Positions 6,603 through 13,314 are shown, numbered from the stretch's first letter. The stretch is 16,376 bases of DNA from VRUE01 sp044867925 (GCA_044867925.1 JBIOVV010000037.1:1-16376); one strand, 5' to 3'. A program made the numbers and translations. The notes: generated from the letters alone by a model not told the origin.

Positions 6603-8927
6603 GTGCGGATTGCTCTCGTCTCGCCATATTCCTGGTCCTACCAGGGCGGCGTGAACCGGCACGTGGAGGCGCTCGCCGAGGAGTTCCTCGGGCGCGGCCA
6701 TCACGTTCGTGTGCTCGCTCCCTTCGACCCTCCCGGACGCCTCAGCCGGGCGCTGCACCGTGCCGCGCCCGAGTCGCGCGAGATACCCGACTACATGATC
6801 CCCCTGGGACGCACGGCGGGTTTCCCCTCCAATGGCGCGATCTCGAATCTCGCGCCCTTTCCCGCCGGCGGGGTCATCGCCCCTCGCCGGGCCCTGAGCC
6901 AGGGCAACTTCGACGTCGTCCATATCCATGAGCCCGTGGTGCCGCTGGTCGGCTGGAACGCCGCCCTCGGCAGCGACGCCCCCACGATCGGCACCTTTCA
7001 CGCCTACTCGACCAAGGCGGCGCCCAACCACCTCGCCTCGGCGCTCGGCGCTCGGCGTGTCTTCAACCGGCTCTCGGCGCGGATCGCCGTCTCCGAGGCA
7101 GCCGCCTGGACCGCCCGCCGCTGGTTCGGTGGACACTACGAGGTGATTCCCAACGGCGTCGACGTCGGCGCCCCGCCGGCCGAGCCCAAGCCCACCAGCG
7201 ACGAGCTGCGGGTCCTCTTCGTCGGCCGCCCGGAGGAGCGCAAGGGACTGCCGGTCCTGCTCGCCGCCTTCGGCGCCCTGGTCGAGCACGTGCCCAGCCG
7301 GCTGACCGTGATCGGCGCCGAGCGCGAGGACGTGCTGCGCTACCTGGCCGATCCGGAGACGATGCGCTGGATCGACGTCCGCGGCCGCGTCTCCGGCGAG
7401 GCGCTCCACCGTGCCCTGCACGAAGCCGACGTGCTCTGCGCCCCTTCGCTCTCGGGCGAGAGCTTCGGCATGGTCTTGACCGAGGCCTTCGCCGCCGGCA
7501 CACCGGCGGTCGCCTCCGCGATAGCGGGCTACAGCGATGTCGTCACCGACGGCGTCGACGGCGTGCTCGTTCCGCCGGGCGACCCGCAGCGGCTCGCCGA
7601 GGAGCTGCAGCGGGCCCACCATGAGCCCGAGCACCTCGCGGCGATGGGAGAAGCCGCCCGCAAGAGCGCCGAGCGCTACGCCTGGGGTCACGTCGCCGAT
7701 CAGGTGACCGGTGTGTACGAACAGGCGATAGCGGTGCCGCAGCCGAACGGCGCCCTGGAGCGGGCGGCCCACTGGGCCGGGATCCGGCCGGCCGACGGCC
7801 TGCCGCCGGAGCCGCCGCGACGCCTCCCCTCGCTCGACCCCGCCCCCACCCAGCCCGGTAAGCGCAAGCGCAAGGTCGCCCGCCGTGCGGGCCTCGCCGC
7901 GGCCGGGATCATGGGCGTCGGGCTGACCGCCTTGGCTGCGCAGAAGATCGGCATCGACAACGTGGTCGAAAGCATCGTTCGCTCCGACCTCACCTGGGTG
8001 CTGGTCGCCTGTGCGCTGATGGGCCTCTCGCTCTTCTTCCGCGCCGCCTCCTGGTACTGGATCGTGCGCGCGGCGCTGCCGCTGGCACCCGTTCGCCGGC
8101 GCGACGTCACCTCGGCGACGATGATCGGCGTGCTGATGTCGGCGACCCTGCCGGCCCGCCTCGGCGAGCCGGCGCGCGCGATGTCGCTGGCCCGCAGGAT
8201 CGGCCGCATGCGCGAGACCTTCCCGGTGCTGCTCGGCACGCTGGTCTCCCAGACGATGCTCAACCTCGTCGCCCTGGCGATGCTCGGCGTGATCATCGTC
8301 TCCAGCACCGACCTCTTCCACTCCAGCACGCAGAAGCTCTTCGCCTTCAGCTTCGTGCCGCTGCTGCTGCTCCTCCTCGTGCTGCTGGGGCCGCCGCTGA
8401 TGCGGCGCAATGGCAACGGGCGCCTGGCCAGGCTGGGCACGACGCTGCACGCCGGGCTCCTGCAGGTCCGTGCCGGCCTTCGCGTCTTCCGCAATCCGCG
8501 CCGCGGCATCGCCGCCGCCGCCGCGCAGCTGGGCGCCTGGGCGATTCAGCTCGCCGCCTGCTGGGCGCTGCTCGCCGCGCTCGGGCTCAACGATCAGGCA
8601 GGGATCGGTGCCGCCGCCGCGGTGCTCTTCGCCGTCAACGTGACCGCCGTCGTCCCGGCGACGCCCTCGAACATCGGCGTCTTCCAGCTCGCCGTGATCA
8701 GCGTGCTGCACACGGGCTTCGGCGTCAGCACTGCGGATGCCCTCGCCTACGGAGTGATCCTGCAGGCGGTCGAGATCGCCACCGCGGTGGCGCTCGGGCT
8801 GCCGGCCTTGGTGCGCGAAGGCCTGACCTGGAGCGACCTGCGCGTGCAGGCCCTCTCGACCACGCCGGTCCGCCTCAAGCCGCAGCCGGTGCCGCGCGAG
8901 AACGCCCGCCAGGGCATCCGCGCCTAA
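6603..8927 (+). CDS. Fusion: PimA-like GT4 glycosyltransferase plus flippase-like (LPG-synthase-TM/UPF0104) membrane domain
   Basis: 774 residues in two parts. Residues 1-375 are a GT-B family 4 enzyme close to phosphatidylinositol mannosyltransferase PimA: GGVNRHVEALAEEF (15-28), FDVVHIHEP (103-111), GTFHAYSTKA (130-139), AVSEAAAW, VIPNGVDV, VGRPEERKG with R209 and K214 for the sugar-nucleotide phosphates, and GESFGMVLTEAF giving the E286-x7-E294 motif. After a Pro/Lys/Arg-rich linker (about 376-428), residues 430-745 form a polytopic membrane domain with PARLGEPARAMSLARR (517-532) and PATPSNIGVFQLAVISVL (685-702), signatures of the AglD2/MprF-flippase-like family. The GT probably uses GDP-mannose or a similar donor on a lipid at the cytoplasmic face, and the second part may move the product; both are inference. 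The start is GTG with no Shine-Dalgarno, possibly leaderless. The stop is 6 bp from that of the convergent degV. Confidence 0.88.
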   Translation: MRIALVSPYSWSYQGGVNRHVEALAEEFLGRGHHVRVLAPFDPPGRLSRALHRAAPESREIPDYMIPLGRTAGFPSNGAISNLAPFPAGGVIAPRRALSQGNFDVVHIHEPVVPLVGWNAALGSDAPTIGTFHAYSTKAAPNHLASALGARRVFNRLSARIAVSEAAAWTARRWFGGHYEVIPNGVDVGAPPAEPKPTSDELRVLFVGRPEERKGLPVLLAAFGALVEHVPSRLTVIGAEREDVLRYLADPETMRWIDVRGRVSGEALHRALHEADVLCAPSLSGESFGMVLTEAFAAGTPAVASAIAGYSDVVTDGVDGVLVPPGDPQRLAEELQRAHHEPEHLAAMGEAARKSAERYAWGHVADQVTGVYEQAIAVPQPNGALERAAHWAGIRPADGLPPEPPRRLPSLDPAPTQPGKRKRKVARRAGLAAAGIMGVGLTALAAQKIGIDNVVESIVRSDLTWVLVACALMGLSLFFRAASWYWIVRAALPLAPVRRRDVTSATMIGVLMSATLPARLGEPARAMSLARRIGRMRETFPVLLGTLVSQTMLNLVALAMLGVIIVSSTDLFHSSTQKLFAFSFVPLLLLLLVLLGPPLMRRNGNGRLARLGTTLHAGLLQVRAGLRVFRNPRRGIAAAAAQLGAWAIQLAACWALLAALGLNDQAGIGAAAAVLFAVNVTAVVPATPSNIGVFQLAVISVLHTGFGVSTADALAYGVILQAVEIATAVALGLPALVREGLTWSDLRVQALSTTPVRLKPQPVPRENARQGIRA

Positions 8928-8933
8928 GAGGGT

Positions 8934-9809
8934 CTAGCGAAGCACGTCTTTCGAGACGCTGCCGACCCCGAGCAGGCCAGGACCGACGTGGGCGCCGATC
9001 ACCGGGCCGATCTCGGAGATGAAGACGGGCTCGCAGCCGAAGATCTCGCGGCAGTCGTCGGCGAGCGCGCCGGCCGTCTCGGGATCCTGGATGTGCTGGA
9101 TCACCCAGGCGTCGAGGCCCGACTCGTGGCGCTGGCGGGCATAGCCACGCAGGCGCTCGATCGAACGAGCGCGGGTGCGGACCCGCTCGACCGGAGTTAT
9201 CTCCTCCTCGAGCGTGAGGATCGGCTTGATCTTCAGCGCCGAGCCGATCCAGGCCCTGGCGCCGCCGATCCGGCCGCCGCGCCGCAGGTACTCGAGCGTG
9301 TCGATCGCGAACCACATCTTCAGCTCCTCGCGGGCCTGCTCGGCGCGGGCGAGCGCGGTCTGCGCATCCGCCCCCGCCGCTGCTGCCGCGGACGCGGCGA
9401 GGACCGGCAGGCCCATGCCACCGCAGGCGGAGCGGGAGTCGAAGAGATGGATCCGCTCTCCTCCCTTGCCCTCGTCGGCGAGGCGCTGCCGCGCCTGGTT
9501 CGCCGCCTCGAAGGTGCCGGAGATGCCGGAGGAGATGTGGATCGAGACGATCTCGCGCCCTTCTTCCAGCAGCGGCTCGTAGACGGCAACGAAGTCGCCG
9601 ATCGAAGGCTGAGAGGTCGTCGCTCCCCCCTCGGAGGCACGCAGCCGCTCGTAGAAGGCGGCGAAACTGGAGACCTCCGACTCAGGCTCCTGCTGACCGT
9701 CGACCGCCACGTAGAGGCTGATCGTCTTGATCCCGCGCGACGCAACCAGCTCGCTCGGCAGGTAGGCCGTTGTGTCGCAAACGACCGCAGTTTCGGAGGG
9801 AGGACTCAA
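8934..9809 (-). CDS. degV: DegV family fatty-acid-binding protein
   Basis: The product has 291 residues from the TTG chosen here (MSPPSETAVVCDTTAYLP). DegV/FakB proteins bind a long-chain fatty acid and, in Firmicutes, present it to the kinase FakA; in Actinobacteria the partner is often not known, and no FakA is in this window. Family signatures are CDTTAYLP at the N-terminus, TTSQPSIGDF, HISSGISGTFEAANQ, DSRSACGGMGLPVL, DTLEYLRRGGRIGGARAW and GPVIGAHVGPGLLGV near the C-terminus. The frame is open upstream to 9914, but a longer start would overlap the divergent Fe-S carrier gene and add residues without family resemblance. The TTG lacks a good Shine-Dalgarno. It converges on the glycosyltransferase-flippase gene and diverges from the ErpA-like gene 40 bp away. 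Confidence 0.9.
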   Translation of the reverse strand: MSPPSETAVVCDTTAYLPSELVASRGIKTISLYVAVDGQQEPESEVSSFAAFYERLRASEGGATTSQPSIGDFVAVYEPLLEEGREIVSIHISSGISGTFEAANQARQRLADEGKGGERIHLFDSRSACGGMGLPVLAASAAAAAGADAQTALARAEQAREELKMWFAIDTLEYLRRGGRIGGARAWIGSALKIKPILTLEEEITPVERVRTRARSIERLRGYARQRHESGLDAWVIQHIQDPETAGALADDCREIFGCEPVFISEIGPVIGAHVGPGLLGVGSVSKDVLR

Positions 9810-9836
9810 GCGAAACGATTCTCGCAGACCTCTCGC

Positions 9837-9842
9837 TACACT
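9837..9842 (+). promoter_or_regulatory. -10-like hexamer just upstream of the ErpA-type gene
   Basis: TACACT ends 7 bases before the GTG start at 9850, which would put transcription start at or next to the start codon. There is no Shine-Dalgarno between them. This spacing is what a leaderless actinobacterial mRNA would show. No good -35 is visible. Confidence 0.4.
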
Positions 9843-9849
9843 TTGTGAA

Positions 9850-10236
9850 GTGACTGACGCCGCCACCGACACGCCGCAGGCCGCAATCGCTCTCACCGAG
9901 AAGGCCGCGAGCAAGATTGCCGAGCTGCTCGGCGGCCAGGAGGACTCCCAGGGCCAGGCCCTGCGGGTCGCCGTTCGCGGCGGCGGCTGTTCGGGCTTTC
10001 AGTACGCGCTCGCCTTCGACCGCGCCAAGGAGGACGACAACGTCTTCGAGGTCGACGGCGTCGCGGTGATCGTCGACAAAGTCAGCATGCAGTTCGTCTT
10101 CGGCTCCGAGGTCGACTACGTGGAAGGCCTGCAGGGCGCAGGCTTCCAGGTGAACAACCCCAACGTCGTCGCCGCCTGCGGTTGCGGTTCGTCCTTCCAG
10201 GTCAAGGACGAGGCCGCCGAGACAGCCGCCGTCTGA
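9850..10236 (+). CDS. erpA: A-type iron-sulfur cluster carrier (ErpA/IscA family)
   Basis: The product has 128 residues and is an A-type Fe-S carrier, which takes clusters from the assembly scaffold and delivers them to apoproteins in the cytosol. The three ligand cysteines are present: C47 in RGGGCSGFQYALAFD, and C110 and C112 in AACGCGSSFQV. VDKVSMQFVFGSEVDYVEGLQGAGF between them is also typical, and the CGCGSSF ending is closer to ErpA than to IscA. A short Ala/Glu tail follows. GTG at 9850 is preferred over upstream codons because it matches the family N-terminus, clears the degV start and has a -10-like hexamer 7 bases upstream. It diverges from degV and converges on the glutaredoxin-BolA end of the neighbouring run, so the Fe-S genes sit together although on opposite strands. 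Confidence 0.93.
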   Translation: MTDAATDTPQAAIALTEKAASKIAELLGGQEDSQGQALRVAVRGGGCSGFQYALAFDRAKEDDNVFEVDGVAVIVDKVSMQFVFGSEVDYVEGLQGAGFQVNNPNVVAACGCGSSFQVKDEAAETAAV

Positions 10237-10265
10237 GCGGCGCATCTCTACGTCCTCGGTCGCTC

Positions 10266-10281
10266 GCGTGCAAAAGCACGC
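10266..10281. terminator. Candidate bidirectional terminator hairpin
   Basis: GCGTGC (10266-10271), an AAAA loop and GCACGC (10276-10281) form a perfect 6-bp stem in the 87-bp gap between the convergent erpA-like and glutaredoxin genes. No T-run follows on either strand, so any terminator function would be of the L-shaped type lacking a U-tract or Rho-assisted. Confidence 0.45.
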
Positions 10282-10323
10282 CACGCTCCTGCGTCCTTGA
10301 TCTGCTTGCCCAGCCGGCGGCTG

Positions 10324-10704
10324 CTATTCGATTTGGAGGGGAGGCGCCTGAGCCGTAGCTGCTGACTCGGGCGGGGACTCCGGCTGGGCAACCCCTAGCG
10401 CCTCGGCCAGCTCGCCGGAATCGAGCATCTCCTCGACGATGTCGGCGCCGCCGAGCAGCTCGCCGTTGACGTAGAGCTGCGGGAAGGTCTGCCAGTCGGA
10501 GATCTCGGCGGTGACTTCGCGCAGCGGCTGCAGAGCCGGCAGCACGTCGATCGCGCCGTACTCGGCGTCGAGCGAGTCGAGCACCTGCACGACCCGCATC
10601 GAGAAGCCACAGCGTGGCATTTCCGGGGTGCCCTTCATGAAGAGCAGCACCGGGTTGGCGGCGATCAGCTCTTCGACCTTCTGTTTAAGTTCAGCGTCAG
10701 CCAT
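10324..10704 (-). CDS. grxD: Monothiol glutaredoxin, Grx4/CGFS type
   Basis: The product has 126 residues. Monothiol CGFS glutaredoxins hold a [2Fe-2S] cluster, usually with glutathione as an extra ligand, and pass it on or form a mixed cluster with BolA. Visible motifs are FMKGTPEMPRCGFSMRVVQVLD with the CGFS active site (C32), AEISDWQTFPQLYVNGELLGGADIVEEM containing the cis-Pro TFPQLYVNG loop and GGADI, and a Pro/Ala-rich tail of about 25 residues beyond the fold. ATG at 10704 is preferred; GTG at 10710 would add two residues. A TACTCT hexamer ends 6 bases upstream of the ATG. The gene follows bolA with a 13-bp gap, the classic BolA-Grx4 pairing. Many Actinobacteria lack glutathione, so the cluster co-ligand here is an open question. 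Confidence 0.93.
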   Translation of the reverse strand: MADAELKQKVEELIAANPVLLFMKGTPEMPRCGFSMRVVQVLDSLDAEYGAIDVLPALQPLREVTAEISDWQTFPQLYVNGELLGGADIVEEMLDSGELAEALGVAQPESPPESAATAQAPPLQIE

Positions 10705-10710
10705 TGGCAC

Positions 10711-10716
10711 AGAGTA
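10711..10716 (-). promoter_or_regulatory. -10-like hexamer upstream of the glutaredoxin gene
   Basis: TACTCT on the minus strand lies 6 bases before the ATG at 10704, in the short gap after bolA. It could give an internal leaderless transcript of the last gene in the run. No -35 is visible, and chance occurrence is quite possible. Confidence 0.25.
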
Positions 10717-10717
10717 G

Positions 10718-10954
10718 CTAGCCCGGCAGGCCGGTCTTCAGCGAGAGGGCATGGATGGTCCCGTCATCGAAGCGCTCCTTGACCGCGGCCTTGACCAGGC
10801 GGTGCTGCGCGATGCGGGGAAGACCCTCGAACTGACTCGCCGCGACGGTCGCCCGCAGGTGGTCGCCCGTGCCTGTTTCGTCGATCACCTCGACGCTCGC
10901 TCCAGGCAGAGCGGCCTCGATCATCCCCTTGATCTCCGTCAGGTCGGCAGCCAT
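10718..10954 (-). CDS. bolA: BolA/IbaG family protein
   Basis: The product has 78 residues, a normal length for this small alpha/beta family. BolA proteins pair with CGFS glutaredoxins to form a bridged [2Fe-2S] complex for cluster delivery or iron signalling. The C-terminal half has the family signature FEGLPRIAQHRLVKAAVKER, followed by FDDGTIHALSLKTGLPG, with H48 and H69 as possible cluster-side histidines. The N-terminal IKGMIEAALPGASVEVID also fits. The ATG lies 9 bp after the DUF3618 gene, and glutaredoxin starts 13 bp after this stop. That adjacency supports a functional pair. Confidence 0.92.
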   Translation of the reverse strand: MAADLTEIKGMIEAALPGASVEVIDETGTGDHLRATVAASQFEGLPRIAQHRLVKAAVKERFDDGTIHALSLKTGLPG

Positions 10955-10963
10955 CGCCGGGCG

Positions 10964-11215
10964 CTAGCGACGGCGGCGCAGCATCATCAGGCCACCGAGG
11001 GCAAAGCCGGCGACGGCGGCGGCGCCGATCAGCTGCGAACGGTGCTCGGCCACCTGGCGGCGCCAGTCGGTCAATTCGGTGACCCGGCCGCGCAGGATCT
11101 CAACGGAGCTGCCGAGATCGCGGCGCTGAAGGTCGATGTCGCGGCGGATCTGAGCCGCGGAACGGCCCGGCATCCCGGTGGTCGTGGGGCGGGTGGGCTC
11201 GGGGCGGGCGCTCAT
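10964..11215 (-). CDS. Small DUF3618-type membrane protein
   Basis: The product has 83 residues. A disordered Pro/Thr/Arg-rich start is followed by RSAAQIRRDIDLQRRDLGSS and VEILRGRVTELTDWRRQV (about 18-55), the RTPxQIRxDIexTRxeL pattern of DUF3618, probably a short amphipathic coiled coil. One membrane segment, LIGAAAVAGFALGGLMML, is followed by a positive RRRR end. This implies a single-pass, C-in protein. The ATG overlaps the preceding holin-family stop by 4 bp (ATGA at 11212-11215) and has GCAGG at a usable Shine-Dalgarno distance. These genes usually occur beside holin-III and DUF4235 genes, as here; their molecular role is not established, though a link to envelope stress is often suggested. 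Confidence 0.85.
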   Translation of the reverse strand: MSARPEPTRPTTTGMPGRSAAQIRRDIDLQRRDLGSSVEILRGRVTELTDWRRQVAEHRSQLIGAAAVAGFALGGLMMLRRRR

Positions 11216-11655
11216 TCCTTACCTGCCTTCACTCCGGATTCCAGTGTCGCCTTGGTCAACTTGGCCTCCTCGATCGCCTGCTCGGGCACCGGCGGCGCAC
11301 CGGCCTGCATCGAGCGGTAGGCGATGAGTCCGGCAGCGGCGGCGATCAGGAGGAAGAGCGCGGCCTCGACGAAGAAACCGGGCCAGGCGTTGCCGTCGAA
11401 GACCTCTTCGGCGAGCAGCCAGGCGACCCCCTCCATGATCAGGATCAGCGCCAGGAAGGCGAAGATGCCTGCAGCGAGGCCGACCACCGACCCACGCAGG
11501 AGCTTGCCGACCTTTTCGGAGATCTCGGCCTTGGCCAGCTCGATCTCCTCGCGGACGAGCGAGGAGCTCTTCTCGGCGACGTCGAAGACCAGCTCGCTGA
11601 CCGAGCGCTCGTGCTCGTCCTGCGGCGGCGGCGGTGTGACAGGACCGTCGGCCAC
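11212..11655 (-). CDS. Phage-holin superfamily III-type (DUF1469) membrane protein
   Basis: The product has 147 residues from GTG at 11655 (MADGPVTPPPPQDEHERSVSEL). Residues about 16-50 form an amphipathic helix (SELVFDVAEKSSSLVREEIE and LAKAEISEKVGKLLRG), typical of PF07332-like actinobacterial proteins. Two membrane spans follow, VVGLAAGIFAFLALILIMEGVAWLL and FFVEAALFLLIAAAAGLIAYRSM in outline, then a charged tail. Despite the family name, these chromosomal copies are not tied to phage lysis, and no phage genes are present here. The frame is open upstream to 11736, but that part overlaps the DUF4235-like gene. The stop of that gene is one base before this GTG, suggesting coupled translation. 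The stop overlaps the DUF3618 start. Confidence 0.85.
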   Translation of the reverse strand: MADGPVTPPPPQDEHERSVSELVFDVAEKSSSLVREEIELAKAEISEKVGKLLRGSVVGLAAGIFAFLALILIMEGVAWLLAEEVFDGNAWPGFFVEAALFLLIAAAAGLIAYRSMQAGAPPVPEQAIEEAKLTKATLESGVKAGKE

Positions 11656-11656
11656 G

Positions 11657-11791
11657 CTACTCGGGGGGGTCTTCGTTGTAGATGCGGCGCCAGACGATGG
11701 CGGCCAGGCGCGTCGCGACGATGCTGGCGAGTGCACCGCTGGCGGCGAGCAGGCCGCTCCAGACCAGACGCTTGGCGATCTCGTTATCCAT
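11657..11791 (-). CDS. Very small DUF4235-like membrane protein (44 aa)
   Basis: ATG at 11789-11791 to TAG at 11657-11659 encodes 44 residues: MDNEIAKRLVWSGLLAASG, then ALASIVATRLAAIVWRRIYN, ending EDPPE. It has one hydrophobic segment flanked by basic residues and ends in the W-x(n)-G/N-E-x-PP pattern seen in DUF4235 proteins, which are also found next to DUF3618 and holin-III genes. It fits between the tetR stop (14 bp before) and the holin-family GTG (1 bp after), with no other gene covering this gap. Its small size makes it easy to miss. Function is unknown. Confidence 0.7.
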   Translation of the reverse strand: MDNEIAKRLVWSGLLAASGALASIVATRLAAIVWRRIYNEDPPE

Positions 11792-11805
11792 GGCCTCGAC
11801 CATAC

Positions 11806-12405
11806 CTATCGAGGCTCGAGGCCGTCGCATATCGTCGTAACCAGCAAGGCCTTTGCCTGGTCGAAGTCGCTGTCGGCAGCCGGGATCAGCTCGAAGATCC
11901 AGCCGGAGAGCAGCTGCTCGATCGCCCCGTAGAAGGACATCGAGGCGAAGTTGGCGTCGACGTCGCGGCGGAAGACCCCGGCATCCTGGCCGTCGGCGAC
12001 GATCTTGGCGATCGAGTCGTAGGCGCGGCGGATCTCGGGCAGGTGGGTACGGCCGAAGGAGTTGGCGGCCCGCGTGACCTCGACGATGATCACCTTCATC
12101 AGCTCGGGGTCGTGGCGGTAGGAGTCGACGATGAAGCCGGCCACCGCTTCCAGCTTGGCCCGCGAGGAGGCACCGTCGCGGTCGGCCTCCTCGATCGCCG
12201 TCAGCAACAGCGACCAGCGCTCGTTGAAGAGCTCGTTGAGCACCTCGTCCTTGGACTTGAAGTAGTGGTAGACGAGCCCGTAGGCGACCCCGGCCTCATC
12301 GGCGATGTCGGAGACCCGGGTCGAGTGGAAGCCCTGGCGGGCGAAGACGCGGATCGCCGCATCGAGGATCTGGCGGCGCTTGTCGATCGGCGGCGCCTTG
12401 GCCAT
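11806..12405 (-). CDS. TetR/AcrR family transcriptional regulator
   Basis: The product has 199 residues. The N-terminal HTH is clear: KRRQILDAAIRVFARQGFHS (about 9-28), TRVSDIADEAGVAYGLVYHYFKSKDEVL (about 29-56). The ligand domain includes EVTRAANSFGRTHLPEIRRAY and a C-terminal ASMSFYGAIEQLLSGWIFEL stretch reminiscent of FadR/YsiA-like fatty-acyl-responsive repressors; that subfamily guess is weak. The ATG shares one base with the amidase stop (TGATG at 12403-12407), so the two genes are probably translationally coupled. A longer open frame upstream lies inside the amidase gene and is rejected. The 16-bp palindrome at 13258-13273 upstream of the operon is a natural candidate for its autoregulatory operator. 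Confidence 0.88.
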   Translation of the reverse strand: MAKAPPIDKRRQILDAAIRVFARQGFHSTRVSDIADEAGVAYGLVYHYFKSKDEVLNELFNERWSLLLTAIEEADRDGASSRAKLEAVAGFIVDSYRHDPELMKVIIVEVTRAANSFGRTHLPEIRRAYDSIAKIVADGQDAGVFRRDVDANFASMSFYGAIEQLLSGWIFELIPAADSDFDQAKALLVTTICDGLEPR

Positions 12406-13235
12406 CAGGCGCGTGCCTCCGTCAGCTGCGGCCAGACGTATGCCTGCGGCCGGCGGTTGGCCAGCGAGGGCAGCGACTCGCGGATGCGGTCCTGGTCGCC
12501 GAGGTCGAGTTCGGCGGCGACGAAGCACTCCTCGTCGGGTGCGGTCGCCAGCACCACGCCCCAGGGATCGACGATCATCGAGCGCCCGTTCGAACTGAAG
12601 TGAGGGGGCGCCTCGCCGACCTGGTTGGGGGCGAGGACGAAGGCCTGGTTCTCGATCGCCCGCGCGCGCAGCAGGACCTCCCAGTGGTCGCGCCCGGTCG
12701 CCAGCGTGAACGCCGAAGGGACGGTGAACAGGCGCGCGCCGCGCACCGCGAGGATCCGGAAGAGCTCGGGAAAGCGCAGGTCGTAACAGACGCTCAGACC
12801 GGCCGTGAGGTCGCCCAGCGAGGCGGTGACCAGCTCGCTGCCCGCCTCCTCGTGCTCTGACTCCAGGTAGGCGACCCCGCCCACCTCGACGTCGAACATG
12901 TGGATCTTGCGATAGACGGCGAGGTCCTCCCCGCCCCCGCCGATCAGCACCGAGGTGTTGAAGGCCTTGTCTCTGCCGCCACGCTCCGAGATGCTGCCGG
13001 CCAGCAGCTGGATCCCGAGATCACGGGCCCAGTCTCGCGCGGCGCTGAGACTGGGGCCGTCGAGCGCCTCGGCACCGGCAAGCAGCTCCTCGCCGCCCGC
13101 CAGGAGGTTCCACTTCTCCGGCAGCGCCACCAGCTCCGCACCGTCGGCGGCCGCAGCTCGGACCAGCCGCTCGGCAGTCGCGAGGTTCCGTGCCTTCTCG
13201 CCGGTGGAGTTGAGCTGTACGACCGCTGCGCGCAA
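12405..13235 (-). CDS. Nit1-type carbon-nitrogen hydrolase (deaminated glutathione amidase-like)
   Basis: 276 residues, the usual length of a stand-alone nitrilase-superfamily amidase. The Glu-Lys-Cys catalytic triad is visible: E40 in ALPEKWN, K110 in YRKIHMFD, and C150 in SVCYDLRFPELFR. PSAFTLATGRDHWEVLLRAR, AIENQAFVLAPNQ and GRSMIVDPWGVVLAT are strongly Nit1-like; the best-known Nit1 activity removes the amide from deaminated glutathione, a side product of transaminases, although other omega-amide substrates are possible. The start is TTG at 13235 (MRAAVVQLNS), chosen because the fold begins there and AAGGA lies 4 bases upstream. No ATG or GTG is available between it and the promoter region. 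It leads a seven-gene run, and its stop overlaps the tetR start by 1 bp. Confidence 0.9.
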   Translation of the reverse strand: MRAAVVQLNSTGEKARNLATAERLVRAAAADGAELVALPEKWNLLAGGEELLAGAEALDGPSLSAARDWARDLGIQLLAGSISERGGRDKAFNTSVLIGGGGEDLAVYRKIHMFDVEVGGVAYLESEHEEAGSELVTASLGDLTAGLSVCYDLRFPELFRILAVRGARLFTVPSAFTLATGRDHWEVLLRARAIENQAFVLAPNQVGEAPPHFSSNGRSMIVDPWGVVLATAPDEECFVAAELDLGDQDRIRESLPSLANRRPQAYVWPQLTEARA

Positions 13236-13239
13236 GAGT

Positions 13240-13244
13240 TCCTT
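13240..13244 (-). promoter_or_regulatory. Shine-Dalgarno AAGGA deciding the TTG start of the amidase gene
   Basis: On the minus strand AAGGA lies four bases before TTG at 13235. It is one of few clear ribosome-binding sites in the window and supports the unusual start codon. Confidence 0.5.
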
Positions 13245-13257
13245 TTCGGCTCCCTGG

Positions 13258-13273
13258 TTGACTGACCAGTCAA
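13258..13273. promoter_or_regulatory. Palindromic operator candidate in the amidase-tetR / cyclase divergent region
   Basis: TTGACTG-AC-CAGTCAA is a perfect 7-bp inverted repeat with a 2-bp centre. It lies 22 bp upstream of the amidase TTG and 41 bp upstream of the divergent cyclase-domain gene. Size and symmetry fit a TetR-family dimer site. TetR encoded in the downstream operon is the obvious candidate ligand; binding is inferred. Confidence 0.6.
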
Positions 13274-13284
13274 TCGGTTTGCTC

Positions 13285-13290
13285 AGTATA
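13285..13290 (-). promoter_or_regulatory. -10-like TATACT for the amidase-tetR operon
   Basis: TATACT on the minus strand matches the -10 consensus at five of six positions. Transcription would start near 13278, just before the palindrome at 13258-13273, so a bound repressor would block initiation or early elongation. No clear -35 is seen 16-18 bases upstream. Confidence 0.4.
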
Positions 13291-13314
13291 GGTGCAGGCG
13301 TAAGCTTGGGTTGC

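Noticed and set aside
6528..8711. Long minus-strand open frame opposite the glycosyltransferase-flippase gene
   Set aside because: Compositionally biased shadow without family resemblance; the plus-strand gene has full catalytic and membrane signatures.
11212..11655. Prophage remnant suggested by the holin-family protein
   Set aside because: The neighbours are chromosomal small membrane proteins and Fe-S genes; no endolysin, integrase or structural gene is present, and this family is common on actinobacterial chromosomes.
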